Positions 34,233 through 41,999 of a stretch of 52,760 bases of DNA are shown piece after piece; position 1 is the first letter of the stretch; each line of letters starts with the position of its first letter. The notes beneath the pieces were generated by a model that worked only from the letters and a program-made list of their open reading frames with translations, was not told where the DNA came from and ran no database searches. The position numbers were made by a program, and so were the translations under genes. The stretch is from JAVBNW01 sp031551255. GTDB lineage: Bacteria; Bacillota; Clostridia; Christensenellales; UBA1750. The stretch covers positions 1-52,760 of the forward strand of contig JAVBNW010000125.1 in NCBI GenBank assembly GCA_031551255.1, given 5' to 3'.

Positions 34233-34952
34233 CTAAGCCTTTCCCGCCCGGACGATCCCACCGTCGTACGCCGCGGCGACCGGCGCGCCCGGCTCCAACA
34301 CGAGAAAGCGTTCTTCATCCCAACGGCCGCCGATCAGATCGCGCAAAAGCGAGGGATCTCCCAGGACGCGTTCAAATGTCCAGTTCAAAAACTCGGCTTG
34401 GGCGTGAGTGTGCTCCGCGCCCTTTTCATCCTCGTGCGGCCAGGAGATGTATACGGCCTTATGGTAGTTGCGCATCCAGCTCTGTTCCATTTCCAGTAGA
34501 TATTGTGCGTTGTCCTGTCCATATTTTTCGCAATACTCGGCGTAGAGCGTCTCATAGCGCTCGCGTCCGGGCATATCCGCGCTCTCCAGCCAGCCTTGCG
34601 AGTACCAGTAGATTCCTCCGGAGTCGGCTTCGAACAGCTTTGCGTATGTGCTTTTACTGCCCAGCAGTAGGGTAATGCAATCGTGCGCGCGGGCGATCAC
34701 CAATCTCGTCTTGGATGCTCTTAAGCCGGCCGTGCCGTTGGAGCATAGCCCGTATGCCAGAACAATCGCATCGTAAGGGGTTTCCTCGGCCTCAATGCGG
34801 TCGATCGTATGCTGAAGCCATGCGCGCATGTTATCGGGTTCCGCGTGCAGTTCCTGACGCATCCACAGAATATCCACGACATTTTCGCTCTCTGCCGCCA
34901 GCGCATAGAGTTGCCTTAGCATCACCTTGCACGCGATGACCTTGATCTTCAT
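34233..34952 (-). CDS. DUF1638-type protein
   Basis: 239 residues. IKVIACKVMLRQL at the N-terminus, DAIVLAYGLCSNGTAGLRA and IARAHDCITLLLGSKS are the conserved blocks of DUF1638 proteins; the Cys and His of these blocks look like possible metal or cofactor ligands. Function of the family is not established. ATG 34952 follows GGAGG at 7 bases. It lies 79 bases downstream of the XRE-S24-like regulator on the same strand, so it may be in its operon. A URO-D/methyltransferase-like gene occurs at 21480 in the same window, but not adjacent. Confidence 0.82.
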   Translation of the reverse strand: MKIKVIACKVMLRQLYALAAESENVVDILWMRQELHAEPDNMRAWLQHTIDRIEAEETPYDAIVLAYGLCSNGTAGLRASKTRLVIARAHDCITLLLGSKSTYAKLFEADSGGIYWYSQGWLESADMPGRERYETLYAEYCEKYGQDNAQYLLEMEQSWMRNYHKAVYISWPHEDEKGAEHTHAQAEFLNWTFERVLGDPSLLRDLIGGRWDEERFLVLEPGAPVAAAYDGGIVRAGKA

Positions 34953-35031
34953 ACAAACGCCTCCATAAAGCCGAGCTGCCCAATAGCTCGAACATGATTG
35001 CGATGCAGGTGTTTGAAAGCGTTCTTTGCAC

Positions 35032-35730
35032 TCATAGAGGAAATTCGCACCGCACGACGCGCCCGGCCCATTGTACATCCTTTTCCGGCACGACCTTGCT
35101 CTGCGGCTCCGCGTCGAACCACTGCAACAGCACGCGCCCGCCATCCTGCCGGGTGACGCGGCGTACTTTGCGCGCACCCAGTTCCACCAGCACCATCGTC
35201 GCGCCGTCCGTTGCCTGCGAAGCGGGCACCGTCAAAAGAAGGTCGCCGGGCCTGAGCCTGTAGCCGCGCATCGACGAATCCGGGCAGGATAAATAGAAGA
35301 CCTTTTCCGGCGGAGCGCCTTCGATTTTTCCGTTTTCTGTGGGGAGCAGGCGGTGGGCGATTTCCTTGCCCGCGCCATCGAGTACAGGTACGCGCCGCAC
35401 AACTCCGCCCATCGCTTCGAAAAACGAAGAGAGCGCCACCGGCTCGCTACTCGCCGCCGCGACGGCTTCGGGTACGGATTCCGGCGCGCGCCTTGCCGGT
35501 GCGGGTCGGGAAGGCTCTCCGGTGGAGGAGGCCTCAAAGTCGGACACGAGCTCGTCGGTTTTGCCCATTGATTTTAGGATGCGGCGCGCCGCGTCGTCGT
35601 TGATAATGCGGCCTCCGGCTTCTACTTCCAGCAGATACTTTTCGGTGACGCCGCACAGCTTGGCAACCTGCTTTGCCCCCAGCCCCCGACTGACGCGCTC
35701 GTTGTGAATCATATCCCCTAAACGGCTCAT
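35032..35730 (-). CDS. XRE-family regulator with S24/LexA-like C-terminal domain
   Basis: 232 residues. Helix-turn-helix at about 5-60 (LGAKQVAKLCGVTEKYLLEVEAGGR), a Pro/Ala-rich linker at about 65-100, and a C-terminal S24-like fold with SCPDSSMRGYRLRPGDLLLT and ELGARKVRRVTRQ. S153 and K188 sit where LexA/CI-type proteins have their Ser-Lys dyad, but no Ala-Gly cleavage site stands out in the linker, so it may be a non-cleaved ligand- or stress-sensing repressor. ATG 35730 is preceded by GGCGGGG. A promoter with an inverted repeat over its -10 box lies upstream (35778-35820), suggesting autoregulation. Downstream is the DUF1638 gene. No prophage genes surround it. Confidence 0.85.
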   Translation of the reverse strand: MSRLGDMIHNERVSRGLGAKQVAKLCGVTEKYLLEVEAGGRIINDDAARRILKSMGKTDELVSDFEASSTGEPSRPAPARRAPESVPEAVAAASSEPVALSSFFEAMGGVVRRVPVLDGAGKEIAHRLLPTENGKIEGAPPEKVFYLSCPDSSMRGYRLRPGDLLLTVPASQATDGATMVLVELGARKVRRVTRQDGGRVLLQWFDAEPQSKVVPEKDVQWAGRVVRCEFPL

Positions 35731-35777
35731 GTGAAACCCCGCCTTGCGTATATTGTGAATGCGCCCTGCCCCCAGGG

Positions 35778-35820
35778 CGCGTCCGGCTTTTATTATAGCG
35801 GACGCGGGGCATAAGCACAA
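35778..35820 (-). promoter_or_regulatory. promoter and operator of the XRE-S24-like gene
   Basis: On the minus strand TTGTGC (35815-35820), a 17-base spacer and a perfect TATAAT (35792-35797). CGCGTCCG (35778-35785) and CGGACGCG (35799-35806) form a perfect 8-base inverted repeat whose 13-base centre contains the -10 box, an arrangement that would block the promoter when bound. A second hairpin (GCGCCCTG at 35761-35768 with 35773-35780) lies in the predicted leader. Confidence 0.65.
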
Positions 35821-35848
35821 TGTCGTCGTCGCGCGCTTCATATCCCTC

Positions 35849-35872
35849 GCTTTCGCGTTTCGACGCAAAAGC
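35849..35872. repeat. small hairpin at the edge of the array
   Basis: GCTTTCGCGT (35849-35858), TTCG loop, ACGCAAAAGC (35863-35872), one mismatch. Confidence 0.55.
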
Positions 35873-35887
35873 TCGCTCATTCCGCCG

Positions 35888-36096
35888 CTCCTCCTCTTCC
35901 CACAAGACGCTGAGGCGTCTTGTGGGAGAAAGAAGAACGGAGATCGTGCGCTCCGACTTCTTGCTCCGTCGCTCCTCCTTATCTATAAGACCACTGAGGA
36001 GGTTTTATGGATGAGGAACGGCGAAGAAGGCACGGAGCTTACGTCTTCCGTTCTTCTCAATCCCAAAGAAACCTCAGTTTCTTTGGGAAGAGGAGG
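35888..36096. repeat. ~209-base imperfect inverted repeat carrying three hairpins
   Basis: Left arm hairpin: TCCCACAAGACGC (35898-35910), loop TGAG, perfect complement at 35915-35927. Right arm hairpin: TCCCAAAGAAAC (36061-36072), loop CTCA, perfect complement at 36077-36088. The sequences flanking the two hairpins, CTCCTCTTCCCA and AGAAGAACGGA, recur as reverse complements on the other arm, so the whole interval is one large inverted repeat. Its centre is a third stem (35977-35992 with 36001-36016, with wobble pairs). The two side hairpins keep similar outer bases and loop (TGAG/CTCA), while the inner stem bases differ but stay paired, which suggests structure is conserved. No gene is present. 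Confidence 0.75.
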
Positions 36097-36112
36097 GGAC
36101 CACGGAGCGTAA

Positions 36113-36144
36113 AACTCCCGTCATGCCGCAGCATGGCGGGAGTT
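36113..36144 (-). terminator. terminator of the IlvD/Edd dehydratase gene
   Basis: Arms 36113-36126 and 36131-36144 (14 bases, one wobble) with a 4-base loop. On the minus strand the hairpin runs directly into TTTT (36114-36111), 20 bases after the dehydratase stop. Confidence 0.75.
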
Positions 36145-36164
36145 GGAGCGCAGTGCAGCCCCGA

Positions 36165-37889
36165 CTAGTAGCCTGCCCCCTCCATCGCGGATTCCGCTTT
36201 TTCGGTATAGCGCCTGAGCAACCCCTTGCGCGGGGGGCGCGGAATGAGGGGCTGAGAGGCCTTTCGCTCCGCTAGAGTTTTTTCCACTTCCCCGGGCGCG
36301 CATTCACTGCCCGCGATGCCAACGATGTTAAGCGTGCGCGCGGGCACATCGTAGCGGATGATATCCCCGGTGTGGACGTACGCAAGCGGGCCTCCGACAG
36401 CCGCTTCCGGGCATACGTGCCCGATGGCCGCGCCGCGCGTCGCGCCGGAGAAGCGGCCGTCGGTGACGAGGGACACCGTGCCGTTCAGATCCGGCGCGCA
36501 TACGAGCGCCTCGGTCGTCATCAGCATTTCCGGCATCCCGCTGCCGCGCGGGCCTTCGTAGCGGATTACCATGATGTCGCCGGGCGCGATGTTTCCAAGC
36601 ACCACCGCTTGGTAAGCATCCTCCTCGCTGTCAAATACTTTGGCGGGGCCTTGGTGAACGCGCATATCCTCGCGGCAGGCCGAGTATTTGATTACGGCGC
36701 CTTCCGGGGCCAGGTTGCCCTTGAGCACCGCTACCGAGCCTTTTTCCGAGGCCTTCTCGAGCGGAAAGATCACGTCTTCGCGCCTTAGGCGGTAATTGTT
36801 TAAGTACCCAAGGTTTCGCTCGAAGAAGCCGTCCCGCTCTAAATCCTCGAGATTTTCGCCGAGCGTCTTGCCGGTGACGGTCATGACATCTAAATGTAAA
36901 AACTCGCGTATGGTCTTTTGCACCATCGGTATGCCGCCCGCGAACCAAAACGCCTCCGTAAGGTGCTCGCCGCCCGGGCTGATGTTGCCGATGTGGGGGA
37001 TCTGATGGTTGATGCGGTCAAATAGCTCGGGCTCGATGGTAATGCCCAGCTCTTTGGCAATGGAAGGGAGGTGCAGCATCGCGTTCGTGCTGCCCCCGAT
37101 GGCGCTGTGCACCATGATCGCGTTTTCGAATGCCTCCCGCGTCAGGACTTTTTGCGGGGTTATGCCCGTGGCGGCGAGCGTAAGAACCCGCCGCCCGGCC
37201 TCCCGCGCGGCGGCTAAGATATCCCGCATGGTGGCGGGTATCAGCGCGCTGCCGGGCAGAGAAAGCCCCAGCGCCTCGCTCATGCATTGCATGGTGCTCG
37301 CCGTGCCTAAAAACGCGCACGCGCCTTGGGAAGGGCAGCCGGTTAGCTTATAGTTGCGCTCCCGCGCGCCATGGCTATGCGCGCCGTCCCTGCGAATGGT
37401 GAGCGCCAGGCCGCCCGCGGCGAGGGAATGCGCCATGTTCGGCCCCACCCGCATGCTGCCGCCCGGTATGTGAATGGCCGGAACGTTCATGCGCGCCATC
37501 GCCTTTAGATGCGCCGGAATGGATTTATCGCAGGATGAGATCAGCAGCATGCCGTCCCAGGGCACGAAGCTCGCATGGGCTTCGACCAGATCGCAGATCG
37601 CCTCGCGCGATGCCAGCACGTAATTCATGCCGTCGTGCCCCATCGCGCAGCCGTCGCATACGTCGGTGGCGTGAAAGTGAGCGGGCGCCCCTGCGCACTC
37701 CAGCACGCCGTATTTGGCCTGTTCCGCAAGTTGATTCAGGTGTACGCTGCCGGGATGGCTGTCTCCGAACACGTCCTCGATCATGATCTGCGGCTTTGCC
37801 GTAGCGCCCTCATCCCAGCCCGAACCCAGCTGTAAAGCGTCGAATTGCGCCCAGTTTGCGCGCTCGGGCGCGCTCTTTTGTGTGCTCAT
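36165..37889 (-). CDS. IlvD/Edd-family dehydratase (dihydroxy-acid or sugar-acid dehydratase)
   Basis: 574 residues, complete. Fe-S and Mg sites of the family are visible: DVCDGCAMGHDGMNY, LLISSCDKSIPAHL, CPSQGACAFLGTASTMQCMSEALG, and GRFSGATRGAAIGHVCPEAAVGGP near the C-terminus. GDSHPGSVHLNQL replaces the N-E-I-x-P-G-H type start of many IlvD proteins, so a sugar-acid dehydratase is as likely as the branched-chain amino acid enzyme. The neighbours on the other side are a sugar importer and a mannonate-dehydratase-like gene, which favours sugar-acid metabolism, but the leu/cim operon in the same window would also need an ilvD. ATG 37889 follows GAGGCGGGAG. A palindrome upstream (37922-37947) may control it. 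Confidence 0.85.
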   Translation of the reverse strand: MSTQKSAPERANWAQFDALQLGSGWDEGATAKPQIMIEDVFGDSHPGSVHLNQLAEQAKYGVLECAGAPAHFHATDVCDGCAMGHDGMNYVLASREAICDLVEAHASFVPWDGMLLISSCDKSIPAHLKAMARMNVPAIHIPGGSMRVGPNMAHSLAAGGLALTIRRDGAHSHGARERNYKLTGCPSQGACAFLGTASTMQCMSEALGLSLPGSALIPATMRDILAAAREAGRRVLTLAATGITPQKVLTREAFENAIMVHSAIGGSTNAMLHLPSIAKELGITIEPELFDRINHQIPHIGNISPGGEHLTEAFWFAGGIPMVQKTIREFLHLDVMTVTGKTLGENLEDLERDGFFERNLGYLNNYRLRREDVIFPLEKASEKGSVAVLKGNLAPEGAVIKYSACREDMRVHQGPAKVFDSEEDAYQAVVLGNIAPGDIMVIRYEGPRGSGMPEMLMTTEALVCAPDLNGTVSLVTDGRFSGATRGAAIGHVCPEAAVGGPLAYVHTGDIIRYDVPARTLNIVGIAGSECAPGEVEKTLAERKASQPLIPRPPRKGLLRRYTEKAESAMEGAGY

Positions 37890-37921
37890 GCTCCCGCCTC
37901 TTCCTTTCCTATTGGTAGCAA

Positions 37922-37947
37922 GATAGTGTGGTTGCATCTACACTATC
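37922..37947. promoter_or_regulatory. inverted-repeat operator candidate upstream of the dehydratase
   Basis: GATAGTGT (37922-37929) and ACACTATC (37940-37947) are perfect inverted copies 10 bases apart, with half-site centres 18 bases apart. It lies 33 bases upstream of the dehydratase ATG, inside the divergent gap to the importer operon. Confidence 0.5.
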
Positions 37948-38123
37948 ACGCGGCGGGCGTGGAAGCAAGCCGCGCACTTCGACTTCCGCCCAAAGCGGCG
38001 CGTTTCGACATAAAGGCGTAGGTTTGTATCATTTCTGGATAGATCCGTCTATGGCCGCCCCTGTAATCTTTCGGTACACTACATACTGCACATGGAAATC
38101 TATAGGGTCGGGGAGATGGAGAT

Positions 38124-39068
38124 ATGGCGATTGTGGCCGCGACAAGGCCTAAGAAGAGCCGGCTACAGCGGCTTGGGTTCGACATATGGCAAAACCGGTT
38201 TATGTATTTGCTGCTTTTACCGGGTATGGCGTATTTTTTTGTGTTTTGCTATGGACCCATGTACGGCATACAGCTGGCATGGAAGGAGTTTATGGCTAAC
38301 GCCGGCATCGCGGGCAGCGAATGGGTAGGCTGGGCCAACTTTCAATACATCTTTTCCGAAGCGGAGTTCTGGTACGCGCTTCGCAATACGCTCATCATCG
38401 CCACGATGCAGATTCTCATCGTGTTTCCGTTTCCCATCATCCTGGCGATCCTCTTTAACGAGGTCCGCCTGCCCAAGACAAAGCGCGTGATGCAAGTCAT
38501 CTCGACGTTTCCGCACTTTTTGAGCTGGGTTATCCTCTCTTCGATCGTTTTTAATCTGCTTGGTACCTCGGGCACCGTCAACAACATGATCTACGCGCTC
38601 GGCGGCGAAAAGATTAACTTTTTGATGAACAAATTAACCTTCCGTTGGCTGCTGATCTTTTCTTTGCTGTGGAAGGAATCGGGCTGGAACACCATTTTGT
38701 ACATGGCTACGATTACTTCCATCGATCAGGCGCTGTACGAAGCGGCGACGATCGACGGCGCGAACCGCTGGCACAAGATCCGCTACATCACCTGGCCGGG
38801 CATGCAAACCATCGTTACCGCAACCTTCATCCTGCGCATCGGCATGATCATGAACGCCGGCTATATGCAGGTGCTCACGCTGTACAACCCGGCCGTATAC
38901 GAAGTCGGCGACATTCTCGATACGTACATTTACCGCATTACGTTCCAGAAACAACCTAAATACGGCGTGTCGACCGCGGTAGGCATGTTCAAAGGCGTCG
39001 TTAACGCGGCGCTCATGCTCACGGCAGAGGGCGTATCCCGCAAATTCACCGGCGAAGGCCTGTTTTAA
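38124..39068 (+). CDS. carbohydrate ABC transporter permease (LplB-like)
   Basis: 314 residues with six predicted membrane helices (about 27-47, 90-110, 125-147, 173-190, 220-245, 280-300). The cytoplasmic EAA loop reads YEAATIDGANRWHKIRYITWPGM, the coupling motif for the ATPase. The QRLGFDIWQNRFMYLLLLPG start is typical of LplB-type permeases that work with large lipoproteins on oligosaccharides or uronate oligomers. ATG 38124 follows a GGGGAGATGGAGAT purine run. No ATPase is encoded here; such systems usually share an MsmK-type ATPase. Confidence 0.93.
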   Translation: MAIVAATRPKKSRLQRLGFDIWQNRFMYLLLLPGMAYFFVFCYGPMYGIQLAWKEFMANAGIAGSEWVGWANFQYIFSEAEFWYALRNTLIIATMQILIVFPFPIILAILFNEVRLPKTKRVMQVISTFPHFLSWVILSSIVFNLLGTSGTVNNMIYALGGEKINFLMNKLTFRWLLIFSLLWKESGWNTILYMATITSIDQALYEAATIDGANRWHKIRYITWPGMQTIVTATFILRIGMIMNAGYMQVLTLYNPAVYEVGDILDTYIYRITFQKQPKYGVSTAVGMFKGVVNAALMLTAEGVSRKFTGEGLF

Positions 39069-39139
39069 AGCCTGGAAAGCAAAAAGAGATCCGGATGATC
39101 CGGACAATGGCTTAAGATTCCGGGAGGAGGAGCGAGGAT

Positions 39140-40048
39140 ATGTCCACATCGAACCTTAACACGGAAACAGTGCGCAGAAAAAGCCAACTTAGCAAGCTCA
39201 ACGGCGTGGATGTTTTGATTATAAGTTTTCTTTCGCTGTTTACGCTGATGATCCTGTATCCGTTTTACAATACCATCCTGATTTCCATCACGCCCCAGGT
39301 GACGTATATCCGCGAGCCGTTCATGTTGTTTCCCAAGGAAATCACCTGGGATTCGTACCAATATGTGTTCGAAAACAAGGCCATTTGGAACAGCATGTGG
39401 GTCACCATCAGGGTTACCTTCTTCGGCACGCTCTACAACATCTTTTTAACCGTTACGCTCGCGTACGCGCTCAACCATACATACCCCGGCAAAAAGCTGT
39501 TTCTTGGGCTGATCATGTTTACGATGTACTTCAGCGGCGGCCTGATTCCGCTGTATATCATGATCAACGACATTGGCCTGATGAACTCCATCGCCTCGAT
39601 GATTTTGCCCATCGGCGTGAACATTTCCTACCTGATGGTCATGCGCAAGTACTTTAAAAGCATACCGGAAGAGCTCGAGGAATCCGCCAAGATCGACGGC
39701 GCGAACGACATCGTGATCATGTTTAGAATCGTATTGCCCTTAGCGCTTCCGATGATTGTAACGTTTCTCATCTACTACGGCGTCGAGCGGTGGAACGAGT
39801 GGTATAATGGCATGCTCTACATCAAAAGTGCCGCTAAAATGCCGCTTCAGCTGGTGCTTCGCAACATCGTGGCCAACGCCAACACGATTCAGGCCTCCGA
39901 ATCCATGCAGGAGGCGGGCGTCAAGCCCTTCGCGGACGGCATCAAGATGGCGGCGGTCATCGTTACGATGCTACCCGTGATGATCCTCTACCCGTTTATG
40001 CAAAAGTACTTCGTATCGGGCCTCACCGCGGGCGCGGTAAAAGGATAG
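39140..40048 (+). CDS. carbohydrate ABC transporter permease (YtcP-like)
   Basis: 302 residues, six membrane helices. EAA loop: EESAKIDGANDIVIMFRIVLPLALPM. The N-terminal VDVLIISFLSLFTLMILYPFYNTILISI is typical of YtcP/AraQ-type partners of LplB permeases. ATG 39140 follows GGAGGAG. It is the second membrane subunit of the importer, 71 bases after the first. Confidence 0.93.
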   Translation: MSTSNLNTETVRRKSQLSKLNGVDVLIISFLSLFTLMILYPFYNTILISITPQVTYIREPFMLFPKEITWDSYQYVFENKAIWNSMWVTIRVTFFGTLYNIFLTVTLAYALNHTYPGKKLFLGLIMFTMYFSGGLIPLYIMINDIGLMNSIASMILPIGVNISYLMVMRKYFKSIPEELEESAKIDGANDIVIMFRIVLPLALPMIVTFLIYYGVERWNEWYNGMLYIKSAAKMPLQLVLRNIVANANTIQASESMQEAGVKPFADGIKMAAVIVTMLPVMILYPFMQKYFVSGLTAGAVKG

Positions 40049-40161
40049 CGCGCCCCACATGATTAGGATATCCTGCGGAAAGGCGCGCGCCGCGCGTTCC
40101 GCTGATATGCCGGGCGGCGGCGATTGCGCGCACCGCCCACACCACAAAGGAGGAGAAAGCC

Positions 40162-41862
40162 ATGTCGAAATCCCTTGTAAGGCTTCTGGCGGTGCTGTTC
40201 GCTGTGGCGTTGCTGGCGGGCTGCACAACCCCCAGCGCGCCTTCCGACGCAACGTCGGCGGCCGCGACAACCCCTGCGAAGCAGGAGACCGCCCCCACCG
40301 ATGGCAAGGCCGAAGAGCCCGTTGAGCCCGCGGCGAACTTCGATAAGCACCTAACCCTTACGGCCAACGTGCAAAACGCTGAAGTGCAGGGCGCGGATGC
40401 GCTCTGGGACTATTTCGCCGACAAGTTTAACGTAACCATTGAGCTGATCCCCATGAGCTTCAACGAGCGCCACGAGAAGGCCCGCATCTGGGTTTCCTCC
40501 GGCGACATGCCCGACCTTCTGTGGATGGATCTGGACGAGAAGATGTTTGCCGAATATGCCAACTGGGTTCGCCAGGGCATGTTCCGCGCGTATCCGGACA
40601 ACATCCGCGAAGCGTACCCCAACATCGGCGCTAACTACAACCAGGATGTGAACGTGGGCGACGAGCTGATGACCATCGACGGCCAGCAGTACGCGCATCC
40701 TTGCATCCGCGACAACCCCGAGTTCAGCTTCATGTCCGGCATGAGCTGGATGTACCGCCGCGATTGGGCGAAAACGCTTAACATGTACAACGAAGGCGAC
40801 ATCTACACCTGGGATGAGTGGGTGGCGCTGAACAAGGCGTTCGTCGATCAGGATCCCGGCGGAAACGGCGCCGGCAAGACGATTGGCATGGGCACCGAGA
40901 TCTTCTACTTCCCCAACGCGTTCGGCATTTACCAGACGTCGGCCGAGTTCGGCTACGGCGCGTTCAGCCCCAAGGATGGCCAATACGTCTGGACAACCGC
41001 GCGCCCCGAGACGCTCGAAGGCCTGAAGATCGCCAAGGATCTGTACGACCAGGGCATCATCTGGCCCGACAACCCTCTGGGCCAGCCGCCGGATGATCAG
41101 TACAAGGCGGGCCTGATGGGTTCGGACTTTAACAACTTCACCATTAGCCGCGTCAACGGCATCCGCAAAGCCTTAAAGGAAAACTTCCCCGACATCGACG
41201 AGACCGAGGCGGGCGCGCTCGCGCTGGTCATCGGCCCGGATGGCACCTACTGGAGCAAGCAATCCCAGTGCTACTGGGGCGCCGTGTGCATGAGCGCCAA
41301 GATCAGCGACGAGAACATGGATCGCTGGCTTGCGATGCTCGACTGGCTGCTCAGCCCCGAGGGCATGTACTTTAGGGCCTACGGCATTCCGGATGTGGAC
41401 TATACGCTCGAAGCCGACGGCACGGTGAAGTGCCTGTGGCCCGAGAGCAAGCTGTATGCCGGCCTTCAGGCCGATCCGTACCCGGACAACGTGCGCACCT
41501 GGTACAACAACTATTCCGGCGGCATCCCCATGACCGTGGTGCCCAACGTTTCCACCCCGGAAAAGGTGATCTCCGACACGAACTATAAGTTCCAGTTCCT
41601 CAAGGACAACGGCTTCATGCGCGCGTTCGACTACGGATCTTCGTACCTGAGCGCGCCCAACAAGGACAAGAGCGGCAACTTCGTCACCGAAACTTCCGAT
41701 AAGATGATCGAGCTGCTCACCACCGCTTCCGCGGCGGATCTGCCCAAGTTGTGGGAGGATTGGCTCAAGACCATGGAGCCTAAGGTACAGCCGGTGCTGG
41801 ACGAGCTCAACTCCATGATCGAAGACATTCCCACCGAAGCCGCGCCCAAGCTCGCGAAATAA
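40162..41862 (+). CDS. extracellular solute-binding lipoprotein of the importer
   Basis: 566 residues. Signal peptide with lipobox L-L-A-G-C (Cys at about residue 21), a low-complexity Thr/Pro/Ala linker, then a large family 1-type binding domain (LTLTANVQNAEVQ, GDMPDLLWMDLDEK, SWMYRRDWAKTL, EWVALNKAF). The length is that of LipO/YtcQ-type proteins paired with LplB/YtcP permeases. ATG 40162 follows AAAGGAGGAG. It follows the permease by 113 bases, which include a GC-rich stem (GCGGAA 40075-40080 with TTCCGC 40097-40102). A strong hairpin follows at 41939. Confidence 0.93.
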   Translation: MSKSLVRLLAVLFAVALLAGCTTPSAPSDATSAAATTPAKQETAPTDGKAEEPVEPAANFDKHLTLTANVQNAEVQGADALWDYFADKFNVTIELIPMSFNERHEKARIWVSSGDMPDLLWMDLDEKMFAEYANWVRQGMFRAYPDNIREAYPNIGANYNQDVNVGDELMTIDGQQYAHPCIRDNPEFSFMSGMSWMYRRDWAKTLNMYNEGDIYTWDEWVALNKAFVDQDPGGNGAGKTIGMGTEIFYFPNAFGIYQTSAEFGYGAFSPKDGQYVWTTARPETLEGLKIAKDLYDQGIIWPDNPLGQPPDDQYKAGLMGSDFNNFTISRVNGIRKALKENFPDIDETEAGALALVIGPDGTYWSKQSQCYWGAVCMSAKISDENMDRWLAMLDWLLSPEGMYFRAYGIPDVDYTLEADGTVKCLWPESKLYAGLQADPYPDNVRTWYNNYSGGIPMTVVPNVSTPEKVISDTNYKFQFLKDNGFMRAFDYGSSYLSAPNKDKSGNFVTETSDKMIELLTTASAADLPKLWEDWLKTMEPKVQPVLDELNSMIEDIPTEAAPKLAK

Positions 41863-41938
41863 GCGCGCTTGACAAGCATGCGCACCGGATGGCATAGTAA
41901 AAAGAACGATCCGGCGGCCTCGTAATTCTTGCTGTAAG

Positions 41939-41974
41939 GGAGGTTCAAGGAAGGATTTACTTCCTTGAACCTCC
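41939..41974 (+). terminator. hairpin between the binding protein and the mannonate-dehydratase-like gene
   Basis: Perfect 15-base stem (41939-41953 with 41960-41974), 6-base loop, then TAATTTTA. It probably reduces read-through, so that binding protein is made in excess over the downstream enzyme, and may protect the upstream mRNA. Confidence 0.8.
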
Positions 41975-41999
41975 TAATTTTATGGAGGAGTGATTCCGC

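Noticed and set aside
35032..35730. Prophage repressor marking an integrated phage
   Set aside because: No integrase, structural, lysis or replication gene of phage type lies on either side, so the regulator appears chromosomal.
35849..36144. CRISPR array
   Set aside because: The hairpins are inverted and different in stem sequence, with no regular direct repeats and spacers, and no cas gene is present.
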